Positions 50,988 to 59,929 of a stretch of DNA of 64,000 nt are shown here, piece after piece (within the stretch, counting starts at the first letter, position 1; each line of letters opens with the position of its first letter). Under the pieces are notes generated by a model, which was given only the letters and a program-made list of their open reading frames with translations, was not told the DNA's origin and made no database searches. The stretch is taken from positions 13,939,756 to 14,003,755 of the forward strand of contig NC_019880.2 in assembly GCF_002234675.1 (NCBI RefSeq). The letters run 5' to 3'. The stretch comes from Oryzias latipes (Eukaryota; Chordata; Actinopteri; Beloniformes; Adrianichthyidae). Position numbers and translations under genes: made by a program.

Positions 50988-51260
50988 CTTTTCTCCATGT
51001 CACTCCGCACGGTTTCCCGTGTTGTTTCCCCCCTCACAACCAGATACTTTTAGTCCAAAACGCGTCAGGCAGAGCCGTTCCGTGCCTTCGTGTGATGCGT
51101 GCCCCCGCGAGGGGAGACTGGAAATGGCCCGGCGTCTCTCTCCGAAAAGCAACTTGGAAGTTTCATAGAAAGTTACGGGTTTGCCTCGCTGCGGTATGCA
51201 GCTGCTGAAGGGATGAGATCATCCAGGCAGCCTCCCCTCTGTACTGAAATCTCGCGAGAA
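50988..51260 (-). other. sipa1l1: sipa1l1 non-coding first exon (start of transcript approximate)
   Basis: A clean donor (AAAAG then GTGAGT on the minus strand, boundary at 50988) ends a CpG-rich segment just downstream of promoter-type motifs at 51250-51296. Joining it to the acceptor at 30985 gives a 20-kb first intron, typical of this gene. The 5' limit is a guess based on the motif positions. Assignment to sipa1l1 rests on position and orientation, not on protein similarity. Confidence 0.55.
51250..51259. promoter_or_regulatory. TCTCGCGAGA palindromic core-promoter element
   Basis: A perfect copy of the TCTCGCGAGA motif found in many TATA-less CpG-island promoters (linked to ZBTB33/Kaiso and related factors). 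It lies in a CpG-rich block (about 51060-51270) just upstream of the presumed first exon of sipa1l1, the expected place for this element. Confidence 0.65.
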
Positions 51261-51282
51261 AACACGCGAGGGGAAAGCAAAC

Positions 51283-51296
51283 GTTGCCATAGCAAC
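51283..51296. promoter_or_regulatory. RFX X-box (GTTGCCATAGCAAC)
   Basis: Nearly perfect inverted repeat with two GTTGCC/GCAAC half-sites, the canonical RFX-factor binding sequence, 24 bp from the TCTCGCGAGA element. RFX factors drive ciliary and neuronal genes, which would suit a synaptic scaffold promoter; the link to sipa1l1 is inference. Confidence 0.65.
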
Positions 51297-51567
51297 AGGG
51301 CTCACCTGTGGCCACAGAGACAGGATGAGGAAATCGAAGAGGTCTCACTCCGCACGAGACAGATTTTCAAGCTAAAGAAAAAAAAAAATAATACATCAAG
51401 GATAATTTTACATTCATTATTTCATATTTCCTGATCCCTGAACATGATATTAAAATATGAAATAATTTCCGGTGAGGAGTTAGAACGTTTTCATGCACTC
51501 AGTTCAACATTTTGAGGCAACAAATGAGAATTGTGTTTGTATTTTGTGGGTACAAATTAGTAATATG

Positions 51568-51752
<185 letters not shown>

Positions 51753-52121
51753 ATTTGGGCCCACAAAATGCTAATGTGCTAATTTGCATGCACAATTTGC
51801 TCATTTGTGCGAGAAAAATACAAGTTCTTGCCCTCAAAACTAAGGTGTATCAACAAAATGTAAAGGTTAATTTGTGGCCACAAATAAACAATTTAAGAGA
51901 CCTTTTTTTTCTACGAAATGTCAAAGGCTCCATAAATATTTATTGCCTTGGAATTTCATTCATCCCCCAGAAGCAGTTGATATTAGGGATGCCTAATTTC
52001 TGAATATCATTCAAAAGTGAATATCATGGTTTCTTTTGTGTCACTTTCTGGTCTGTTAACACATTTTTGCTCCTTTTTTTCAATAATTAAAATGGTCAGC
52101 AGTGCTCTTTTTTAATACAGG

Positions 52122-52442
52122 TCAAGTTAAACATCTTTTAAAGAAAAAGGAGCTGGTAAGTGTCCATAGCAAGCGGTGAAAGAAATCAACACACTCCTTC
52201 ACCAGTGTTGCCTTTGCCTCTGGCATCATGAGCTGATGTGGATGTGAGAGGAGGTGCAGAAAATCCTGTTTTAATCCACGCACCCTGCAAACAAAACCTC
52301 CTGTTCGTATGAGAGTGAAGCTGCATGGGAGCTTATCCCACAAGGATAGGACTGCTGCTTTCCTCAACGCAAAATTCGTTTTTAGGCAGCACTGTGGCAA
52401 GAAAATCATGTCTGTAGCTGCACAGACTGCTGGTATCAGCAT
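52122..52442 (-). other. unrecognised 106-codon reading frame, possible gene fragment
   Basis: An open frame with mixed, protein-like composition (ALRKAAVLSLWDKLPCSF; then GLKQDFLHLLSHPHQLM; then KATLVKECVDFFHRLLW) lying between gpx2 and the sipa1l1 promoter. The second half looks amphipathic-helical. Splice-like signals are present (an acceptor-like TTTTTTCATACTAG just upstream; an internal TTTTGTTTGCAG). I recognise no family. It could be an exon of an unannotated gene, a decayed pseudogene or transposon piece, or chance. Confidence 0.2.
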
Positions 52443-52667
52443 GTCTAGTATGAAAAAACAGCAGGTTTGGTGACTAAGAGGGGAAGGATGACCTCAGGCA
52501 ACTTAAAGTTAAGTGCATTTAAAACGATTGCATGTTTTTGCCTGCTGCATATCATTTCATGACACATTACTCCCCACATTCTACTGCAAATTTAGTCAAA
52601 TTTAAATAGAAAGGAACTTGTGTGCATGTGTATGAAACAAACAAGCGAGATACAATATCTTAGAGCT

Positions 52668-52673
52668 TTTATT
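52668..52673 (-). terminator. gpx2: gpx2 poly(A) signal AATAAA (candidate)
   Basis: Canonical AATAAA on the minus strand 305 nt after the gpx2 stop, giving a short 3' UTR that contains the SECIS. An earlier AATAAA at 52923-52918 overlaps the 5' edge of the SECIS and would remove it if used. Confidence 0.55.
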
Positions 52674-52877
52674 TCATCTCTATTTATGAAAACATGTCTG
52701 CGGCCATACTTGTATGACTGAATACAATTAAGCAGCACCATCTGCTGGCATTACTTGCATTAAACTTCAAGCAGAAGAGGCATGCATAAATAAATAATTC
52801 TCATAAAAGAGGTATGTGTTTATACTTTAAGCGTACAGGTATTTTAAATATTCATCATGTTAAGCACTTATAAGACT

Positions 52878-52918
52878 TCAAATGATATTCCCTGAGCTTT
52901 TTAGAATACCATCATCAT
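52878..52918 (-). promoter_or_regulatory. candidate SECIS element of gpx2
   Basis: On the transcript strand: ATGA (52918-52915), then one base and a 10-bp stem arm GATGGTATTC, an apical loop with an A-run (TAAAAAGCTCAGG), the complementary arm GAATATCATT (with G-U pairs), one base and TGA (52880-52878). This matches the SECIS plan of a 5' ATGA, 3' TGA quartet, about 12 nt to the apical AA. It lies in the 3' UTR 60 nt after the stop, as required for selenocysteine insertion. I folded it by eye only. Confidence 0.7.
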
Positions 52919-52977
52919 TTATTAAGGCTTAAACACAAAGAAATGCCTAAATAGACGTAAATAGAAGATTGGGGTTC

Positions 52978-53331
52978 CTACGCCTTAGTTAATCTTAACA
53001 ATCTTTGAATGTCAGGCTCTATGTCAATGGTGGGGAAATTTCTGCTGTATCTTTTGAAAGGCTCCCCCTCAGGGGCGATGAGGAACTTCTCAAAGTTCCA
53101 AGCGACATCTGTCCGGTTGACTGGACTCCAAACCAGAAATTTGGGATCCTGCATGAGAGAGCTGGGGTTGTCATCGGGGTAAGGGAGTTTATCTTTCAGA
53201 TAGGCAAAGACCGGATGCGTGTTTACTCCGTTGACGTCACACTTCTCAAATATAGTGAAGTTGGGTTTAAAGCCGTTGCCTGGCCTTACATGTTGCAGTG
53301 AGTTCAGGATCTCAGCATTGGTGCAGTTCTC
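52978..53331 (-). CDS. gpx2: gpx2 exon 2
   Basis: Encodes residues 75-191: [69 protein letters not shown] and stop TAG. The acceptor is TTTTGAAG at 53332-53339. It contains the Trp-Asn pair of the catalytic tetrad. The conserved PYPDDNP loop is typical of tetrameric GPX1/GPX2 types. Confidence 0.95.
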   Translation of the reverse strand, partial: ENCTNAEILNSLQHVRPGNGFKPNFTIFEKCDVNGVNTHPVFAYLKDKLPYPDDNPSSLMQDPKFLVWSPVNRTDVAWNFEKFLIAPEGEPFKRYSRNFPTIDIEPDIQRLLRLTKA

Positions 53332-54038
53332 CTTCAAAATAAAAGAAAGAAGATTGATAGGTAAAGCAGATTTTTTTTTTAGAGCTCATATGAGAGTAAT
53401 AAAAAAACACAAGACGCTCAAATTGTTGTTATCAAAGAGGAAAGAAGAGGTGGAATCAGCTTAAAATGTTGATTTTTACATGCAAAAGTTAATTACTTTT
53501 ATCTAAATAAAATTGAATTAAAAAAATAAAGTTAGGTAGAATTCCTGAATAATAGATTTAGTTTTACAATACCATTGTAATGTGGATTTTTACTGATTTC
53601 ATCAGCTGAAGTCAGAATAAATACAAATATACGTGAGGTGATGTGTTTACCAGTGGAAAAGGATGAAATACATTAAAAAAAAAAAAACTTCAAGTTCTTT
53701 ATTTGATCATATTTTAGATATTTACATTACAATGTGTTGACATGAATAATTAATTATTGTTGTCTTTCCACATTTTAAGACCCAGCAGCCCCAAGTATCT
53801 GTGTGTCTTACCTCACCTGATATCCAAACTGGTTGCAAGGAAAACCCAGGACCACCAGCCGATGGGGGTACTTGCTCTGCAGCTGACTGAGCTCATTGAA
53901 GTCCCGGGTGGTGGTTCCTCAGAGTGAGGCCACATTCTCAATTAGAACCACCCTACCCCTAAACACATTAAAGTCCACTGTGTCCCCCTCCAGCGAGGTG
54001 GCCTTCAGGTCATAGAAAGTCTTGGCGATGTACGTCAT
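52978..54038 (-). CDS. gpx2: GPX2, selenocysteine-containing glutathione peroxidase, 2 exons, 191 aa
   Basis: Cytosolic glutathione peroxidase of gut-type epithelia: reduces H2O2 and fatty-acid hydroperoxides with glutathione. Exon 1 is 54038-53817 (74 codons), exon 2 is 53331-52978 (117 codons plus TAG). The single intron has GT/AG ends. Exon 1 reads through an in-frame TGA (53921-53919) at residue 40, in the context ENVASL-U-GTTTRDF, which is exactly where GPX1/GPX2 carry selenocysteine (Sec40 in human GPX2). The other catalytic residues are intact: Gln74 (CNQFGYQ), Trp152 and Asn153 (AWNFEKF). Length 191 against 190 in human GPX2; LKDKLPYP and [10 protein letters not shown] also fit GPX2 better than GPX1. 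An ORF finder that treats TGA as stop loses exon 1. A candidate SECIS lies 60 nt after the stop codon. Confidence 0.95.
53817..54038 (-). CDS. gpx2: gpx2 exon 1 with TGA-encoded selenocysteine 40
   Basis: Translates from ATG at 54038 as [19 protein letters not shown] and onward to [14 protein letters not shown], then TGA, then [14 protein letters not shown] and [13 protein letters not shown]. Sequence is family-like on both sides of the TGA in the same frame, so the codon is decoded, not a nonsense mutation. The donor is GTGAGG at 53816-53811, directly after the catalytic Gln74 codon. Confidence 0.95.
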
Positions 54039-54154
54039 CTCGGCTCCGAAGCTTGCAACACTGGAAGTAGATGGGACATTCGGCATGTGTCTGTACCTGG
54101 CCGCAACGTACCCCCCCAGAGCAGAGCAGAAAGGTCCTTTTCACAGGTATCAAA

Positions 54155-54163
54155 TGACTCCGC
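54155..54163. promoter_or_regulatory. antioxidant response element core TGACTCCGC
   Basis: Fits the ARE core TGACnnnGC (NRF2/small MAF), 117 bp upstream of the gpx2 start codon and inverted relative to the gene. Mammalian GPX2 is an established NRF2 target through a promoter ARE. Only the core matches here; the extended flanks do not fully match the long consensus. Confidence 0.5.
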
Positions 54164-54238
54164 AGTAAACTGATCGCCACGCGACAGACTATACTCTTTA
54201 CAATGAAACCAATGCAACTGAGAGTACAATCAGCCAGG

Positions 54239-55163
54239 CTTATCTTTTATTTCTGCACAACCCCTTTTTCATCAGCCACTTGCATCTACTGTTAATTTAA
54301 AAACAACAATGAACACAATCTTTATTATATTTTTTTAATAAATACTTAAAAACAAAAGGTCAGGCATATCAATGATACATATCAGTTTTCCCCAACATAA
54401 AAAATTTAAGTGATCACCTGTCACACTGCACTATGTGATGAAAAAATGAATAATTCTATTGAATGAAGCGCATTATACCCCACCCTACACCCTAGGTCCT
54501 GATATAATGACTCAGCAACACTTTCTTAATATATTGTTAGTGAAAAAGCTGTATTTATTTGCTTGCATATTATTTCATGTTTCACTAAATTTGACTAATA
54601 ACTTATCTGGGACACCTGAGAACATCCTAAACGGATCACATTTTTAAAAGCAGCACACTTTTAACACCCCAAAAAGCGATAATGAGGTTACTGTATACAC
54701 AAAGATTGCTCGGCATGGCACTTTAGGCTTCTGGAAGGAGGCAAGCGTGTAAATAAATTCAATTCACTCATGTTTGGTTTGAGTTTCCAGGTATAAATAA
54801 TTCAACCCAGCCAAAAGCGAGGCGGTTGTCATCTCTCACTATCAACCTAATGCGAGCTTTAATGAAATGAGGACACTTTTCAAATCATAAGAAAGAAAGT
54901 AACCACATAGTCGTAGATATGTTTTGCAAATATGCATGGGGGGGGGGGGGGTGAAAATGTGCAGTGAGAGTGAGAGTTTTTTTTTGTGTGCAAAATTCAG
55001 TGACAGTGATCGAAAATGTCGCCCTCTGCTGGCATGTGATGCTAACTGCATTTAAAACCACATCATTTTAGGAATTGAAAGCAACTCAGAATCCTCCTGT
55101 GGGATACGTCTTCATTAAAAGGCAGGGATGGGAGGTTTACACCGTGCTGACCGATCTTTAGTT
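54239..55163. other. gpx2-rab15 intergenic region
   Basis: About 1.1 kb separates the gpx2 start from the rab15 stop. Probably includes the rab15 3' UTR; an ATTAAA (plus-strand TTTAAT, 54857-54862) is a possible poly(A) signal. A 13-base G run lies at 54939-54951. No further gene is visible. Confidence 0.4.
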
Positions 55164-55310
55164 TCAACAGGCACAGGTCCTCGAAGCATCTTGATCATCT
55201 TTCTGGTCCTGCAGAGCAGCTCTGTCCAGATAGTCATCCAGAGACCCCAACAAATGATCCACGTCGTTCTTGTAAGCTTGTAACACCAGTTCTGTTACAC
55301 GCGTGAATGA
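55164..55310 (-). CDS. rab15: rab15 last exon with CAC prenylation motif
   Basis: Encodes [20 protein letters not shown], the acidic hypervariable tail ([18 protein letters not shown]) and ends ASRTCAC-stop (TGA at 55166-55164). CxC ends are substrates of Rab geranylgeranyltransferase. The hypervariable tail differs from human in sequence and is about 4 residues shorter, as expected for this region. Confidence 0.92.
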   Translation of the reverse strand, partial: SFTRVTELVLQAYKNDVDHLLGSLDDYLDRAALQDQKDDQDASRTCAC

Positions 55311-58132
55311 CTAGAGAGAGAGAACAGGGAACCCAGTTAAATGAAAGATAAATATTTCCTAAAACACCTTTCTACCGTGAGACGTTTAGGCAGGAGCTGA
55401 ACTACCTCCTTGATGTTTCTGCTTGTGGAGGCGCTTGCCTCAAAGAACTCCATCCCATAAGCCTCAGCGAGCTAGGATTTGAGAAAGAGAAAAATGCATG
55501 AGACTCACAGTTTTTACTGTATGGAGTTCGAATTATGCCAAACTTATCAATTAAGAAGAGGAAGTTAAGTTTCTTTCTAGAAAAAACTATTCACATGCTC
55601 TTAAATTTTCTGCTGTTTTTATAGAATTTTCTGGTGTTTTAACATGTTCTTATAGCATTTTTCTAACATCATCAGAAAACATTTATTAAAAAATGAAACT
55701 CTGAATTTCAGTGTATTTTCTTATTCAAATCGTTGTGAATCAGGAGCAGATGAGAAAATGCAGCTTGAAAAAAACGCTTATTTGTGATGTAGAAAACATG
55801 CTAGGCAGGACACAAACTTCCTGCTTCGTTCCATTCTGATGCATCCACCTGTAGACGACTAGATCCATCGTCTTTGTTTTCCTCGTCTGAGCTGGAATCC
55901 GACTCAAAACTGCACGACTGGATAGCTACAGTATTGCTCGCCATTTTATGGCACCCGTAATGTTAGATTGGAGGTGTAGGGGGGTAGTGGGAGAGCTTGT
56001 AAACAGAGCTGTCAGCAAAGGGGAGGGGAAGTGGCGGCGGGGTTTCTCAGTGCCAACAGTCCCCGCCCACAACTTCTAATGAACTACTGCTGCTCTGCAA
56101 AAACTATGTCCTAGAAAATGACTTTTTTTGTGGCTACTAACGGCATAATCATAATTAAAAGACCATTAGGAAGGCTTTTACATCTAAAGATGATTCCAGT
56201 GGGTCTCTAAAGAAATCAAGTTTGCCAAACGATTTGGGATCAAAGAAACTTCAATCAAACCTTGCTTCCTTGAGCTTTTGTTACCCGTCTCTTGGGCTCG
56301 TTGTCCGCTTTGTTTCCAACCAGGATCATCTGAACCTTTTCAGGAGCATACTGCAACCAAGTGTGAGACAGACAGCATCTCGCTACTCACAACCTCCAAC
56401 AAAGTCGGCAGAGAAACCAACAGTAAGTTCATGCAGTTGAGGCCTTACTTCATCCACATCGCTGGCCCATTTCCCGATGTGCAGAAAGGACGGCTCGTCT
56501 GTGATGTCGTACACAAAAACGATCCCCTGCACAAGAGGACCAGTCAGATTTACGGCGTGAAACAAGGATCAGAACTTTTCTCGTGACTGTTCGTACCTGT
56601 GCCCGCCTGTAATACTGTTTGGTGATAGTCTGATAGCGCTCCTGACCCGCTGTATCCCTGCACAGAAAGCCAACCAAACAATTGGGAACCGTTTAAAAAG
56701 GAAAAAAAAAAAAAAAGGAACCGTTCAAATTAATAAACTGAACTTAAAGAAGCACCGCTTCACGCACCAGATCTGCACTCGCACCCTGATTCCATCAATC
56801 ACTAAGGTTTTCATCTTGAAATCAACTCCTGCAAAGATAATTAAAGAAGTAGATAAAAAAAAAGAAACAAACATTGTTGTAAATCACAATGTGGGAGAGA
56901 TTTCCTGCCCGGTAACAGTACAAGGAAGTTCTTATAACTAGACAAAGAAGAGCATTTTTCTGATAGATTGAATCAGTAAATTCATTCTGCGGTTCCCAAT
57001 GGTTACTTTTTAAAGTTAAAAGCAACTTAAAAAATATTAAGGTTTTTCAATGTACTTTAAAATGTATTTCTAAGGAGGTCTTATACTCCTGAAAGCGCCA
57101 CAAAATTAAAGAACTTTAAACAAATTTCAATGTTAAACAAGTCCTATATGCTTAGGGGAAAGTTTTTTATGGTTGATTAAGACTGAAATCTCTCTGGTAA
57201 TCATTTCAGAAACCAAGAAAAGCAGAGAAACTCGTTTAGTTTGGTGAATTCACACTCCTCAGCCAATAGCTATCTGAGCGTTTACAGCTGCCATTATTTT
57301 GAAAAACATTGAACCATTTAAAGTTTGCACAATTGTTCTAAGTAAATATCAACCTTGGCTGCTTATGTAGACTTTTTTTCAACATTGAAGTGATGCAGAT
57401 AATAATAAAATAAATGTATAAATTTTTAAGCTTCTATAAAGGAAAACACAAAATCTGTCAATACAAATAATTGGAACTGCACATTGCTCTGGTTCTCGTC
57501 CCTGAATGCAGACATTTCTGTCATTTTAGGTTCTTTAAGCAGGAATAAATATAAAAAAAAAAAATTATCCAACAAAAATACTTGCTTCAAATTCCACATA
57601 TTTAAATTAATTTATTTGTTGAAAGAAACAGTCTGATGTGAATCACTAAAGCTCTCCTCAACCATCAAGCTGAATTCTGGGAATTATTTGCACCAAACAG
57701 GGATTATTGCATTCCTTCCTTGTGGTCACTACTTTTCTCTGACATTCCAAAAGTTTCTTTTTCTGAAGTTAAGCTCCTTTTAATTGGAAATTATATTTCA
57801 CAGCAGAACTGTTAGAATAAGATTTCCAGGCCAACTTTTAACTGTATTAATTCCTCCCAGCTTTATCATTTAATACACCCCACTTTGCAAGTTCATCGTG
57901 GTTTCAGTCCATACAGAGTTGAGGAGTTTGCCCGGCTAAAACCTGCTGCTCAATCCAGGAACGACACAAACATATCAAACTTGTTGGATGGCTTCTTCTT
58001 CTCCTTACCGATGGTGGAAATGTGTGATGGATCGAATTCCCCTTCGGCAAACCTGCGTAGCATACAGGTCTTTCCCACCCCGGAGTCTCCGAGAAGAAGC
58101 AGTCTGAACAAAATATCGTACTGTTTAGCCAT
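55164..58132 (-). CDS. rab15: RAB15 small GTPase, 7 exons, 208 aa
   Basis: Rab-family GTPase acting on early and recycling endosomes, enriched in neurons. Exons in transcript order: 58132-58009, 56828-56768, 56657-56597, 56526-56449, 56350-56261, 55471-55406, 55310-55164; sum 627 nt, in frame. Motifs: [22 protein letters not shown] (G1 at 15-22), HISTIG switch [22 protein letters not shown] (DTAGQE 63-68, catalytic Gln67), NKAD (121-124), EASAS (149-153), and a C-terminal CAC for double geranylgeranylation (human ends CWC). Human RAB15 is 212 aa. Related Rab8/10/13 proteins share the G motifs, but the LTELVLQA-like tail and GIxVxIQIW segment fit RAB15 best. All functional residues are intact. 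The sixth intron-side gap (55472-56260) holds a transposon copy. Confidence 0.93.
55592..56213 (+). mobile_element. family A transposon copy in rab15 intron
   Basis: Shares long blocks with 40846-41469: GAATCAGGAGCAGATGA, TCCATTCTGATGCATCCACC, TTTTCCTCGTCTGAGCTG, TTGCTCGCCATTTT, TTCTAATGAACTACTGC, GATTCCAGTGGGTCTCT. Minus strand again opens ATGGCGAGCAATAC ([23 protein letters not shown]). Lies between rab15 exons 5 and 6. Confidence 0.65.
56261..56350 (-). CDS. rab15: rab15 exon 5 (NKAD motif), donor GTTTGA
   Basis: Encodes [20 protein letters not shown] then [10 protein letters not shown]. The guanine-specificity motif NKAD is intact. Two GT sites could end the exon: GTAACA after ARG-ARG (56284) or GTTTGA after GSK (56260). 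Only the second keeps the eight residues that human RAB15 has here (VGREQGQQ) and keeps the whole CDS full length; both would be in frame, since they differ by 24 nt. Confidence 0.8.
58009..58132 (-). CDS. rab15: rab15 exon 1 (P-loop and switch I)
   Basis: Starts at ATG 58132 with [20 protein letters not shown], then [21 protein letters not shown]; donor GTAAGG at 58008-58003. Contains the whole G1 loop and the switch I threonine. A 1.18-kb intron (56829-58008) follows and shows no further exon. Confidence 0.93.
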
Positions 58133-58450
58133 GGTTTAAAAAGCAAGAAACCATGACTGCTCATTCCACTTTCTGGATGTCTGGCAAATAATGGTGCATT
58201 TGAGGCTTATCGGAGTTTTTTTTCCAAACACTGCAAAAACAAGTCGCGTCGGGAAGCCAAAATGAACAAACGTCTTTTGTTTTGATATTTATGTACACAC
58301 TTTCTTCAAAGTATCTTAATTTTGAAATTATATTTTACAAAATGATCATTTTACTTGTAAGTTACAATTTCGTTCGGTCATTGAACGCAACATAAGACTT
58401 GCATCCTTGAACGGGCTTCATTCCTGCGGCAGGAGTGCCGCCGCGTATTC

Positions 58451-58468
58451 TAATTATATTTAAATAAA
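58451..58468 (-). promoter_or_regulatory. rab15: TATA-like element of rab15 (candidate)
   Basis: Minus strand reads TTTTATTTAAATATAATTAG, directly downstream of the CRE. A start site about 30 bp further (near 58425, in a short CpG-rich patch) would give a 5' UTR of about 290 nt. No transcript support available here. Confidence 0.4.
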
Positions 58469-58469
58469 A

Positions 58470-58481
58470 GGTGACGTCACC
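58470..58481. promoter_or_regulatory. full palindromic CRE (GGTGACGTCACC) upstream of rab15
   Basis: Perfect 12-bp palindrome containing the consensus CREB/ATF site TGACGTCA, about 340 bp upstream of the rab15 ATG. On its transcription-downstream side is an AT-rich TATA-like stretch (58451-58468), and on the other side an X-box-like half-site GTTGCCATAAC (58483-58493). The CRE-TATA spacing is that of a typical cAMP-responsive promoter for the minus-strand gene. Confidence 0.6.
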
Positions 58482-59744
58482 AGTTGCCATAACTCCACAC
58501 GGGCGGATTTTCAAATTAAAAGCTAAATAGAAAACAAAAACGGTTTTCTAATTTTACTGTAGTAGATTTCATTACTTTTCAAGGTCCGAGTATATATCAT
58601 GAATACATTTGGATTTTTTTTAATCAATCACACTTAGTCAGAAGTGCATCCAAAAAGGATAAAATATTTTTATTTACAGTACTATAATAAAGGTATGCCT
58701 TAACTTGCAAGACACCCGTTGGCAGTATGTACAACATACCTGTAATTTCCATGGAATGGAACAAACAAATATTGATTACATACATACTAATTTTTTTTGG
58801 AAGAAAAAAAAATCTTTTCCAGCTGAGGTGAAAATTCCAAGGGGATTAATTTTAAACAGACACAATTTAGTATACAGGAGTATACAGTGCTATATACTAC
58901 ATACTGAATTGAACATATATATATTTATATATATCATAAAAAAAATCACTGCCCTTCAACTGCATTTTGCAACATTCAGTATCAAATACAGGATTTATTT
59001 TTCTCAAATCACATTAAAAAATAGAGGGAAATAAATATTCTACCTGCGGAATATCTTCTAAACAGGAGGTTTGCCTGCTTTTAAGCAAAGCACAAAGGAG
59101 ATCAGACATATAAATATACTATATGGGTAAGAATTTGATTTTGGCGCATCACTATAAATAGAGGAATTTATTTGACCGCACAAACAGTTCAAAGACAAAA
59201 AGACATAAGCCATCGAAATAGAAAAATCCAGAGTCCTTAGACCCATTTTTCCCCCAAAAGAAACTTTACATTCTCCTTTGAAAAAGTTTGAACATTTCAA
59301 AAGTAAAAGAAGCCGAAATTACGATCGCATCAAATGTGGAAAAGTTCAGTAGATTGTAAGCTTTGTCCAAAACAAATAGATCTTTATACCGATTTTTTAG
59401 CTTTGCTGAAAACTCAAATAATCATTCGTGTGACTATGGATGCTTGTTACATTAAAAACAGGATCAAGTACTTCAACTACAGAGCTGCCTAAAGTTGGGT
59501 TTTAGATTCGTTGCCTGGCTACAGTAGGAGTGACAGGATCCTTGCCAGAAGGATACAGGAGGGCCGAAGCGTTTTTGTACATACAGTAATAGCACCTCTC
59601 TAACACGGTCGGCACCCTGTCCCCTGGTCTAGCATAAGAAGGCAGGAACGAGTGCAAACGGGGAAGAGGAGCAGGCGCTGGTGGGTGAAGAGTCCGTCTC
59701 CAGATCAGGGGTGGGTGGGTGGGGGGAGGAGGAGTCAACCAGGT

Positions 59745-59929
59745 CTAGCTGGGCTCCGCACGCAGCTTCTTCCTGGTAGGCGGCTCTTCAGGTTCAGATT
59801 CGGAGCTGGAGTCCGAGCCGCCGTCAAAGGCGGACACGGCGCTGCCTTTGCGATTTGTGTACAAGCTACTGTCAGAAGAGTGGTTGGACTGGAGCTGAGC
59901 ATTCCCCTTGGCTTTTTCCAGTGCACGCA
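59745..59929 (-). CDS. max: max last coding exon
   Basis: Encodes [47 protein letters not shown] and [10 protein letters not shown], stop TAG at 59747-59745. The acceptor is TTCCTCAG. This is the long C-terminus, not the truncated delta-MAX form. The 3' UTR probably runs to an AATAAA on the minus strand at 58999-58994. Confidence 0.94.

Noticed and set aside
53919-53921. Stop codon making gpx2 a pseudogene
   Set aside because: The codon is TGA at the exact selenocysteine position, frame and conservation continue after it, and a SECIS-like structure is present.
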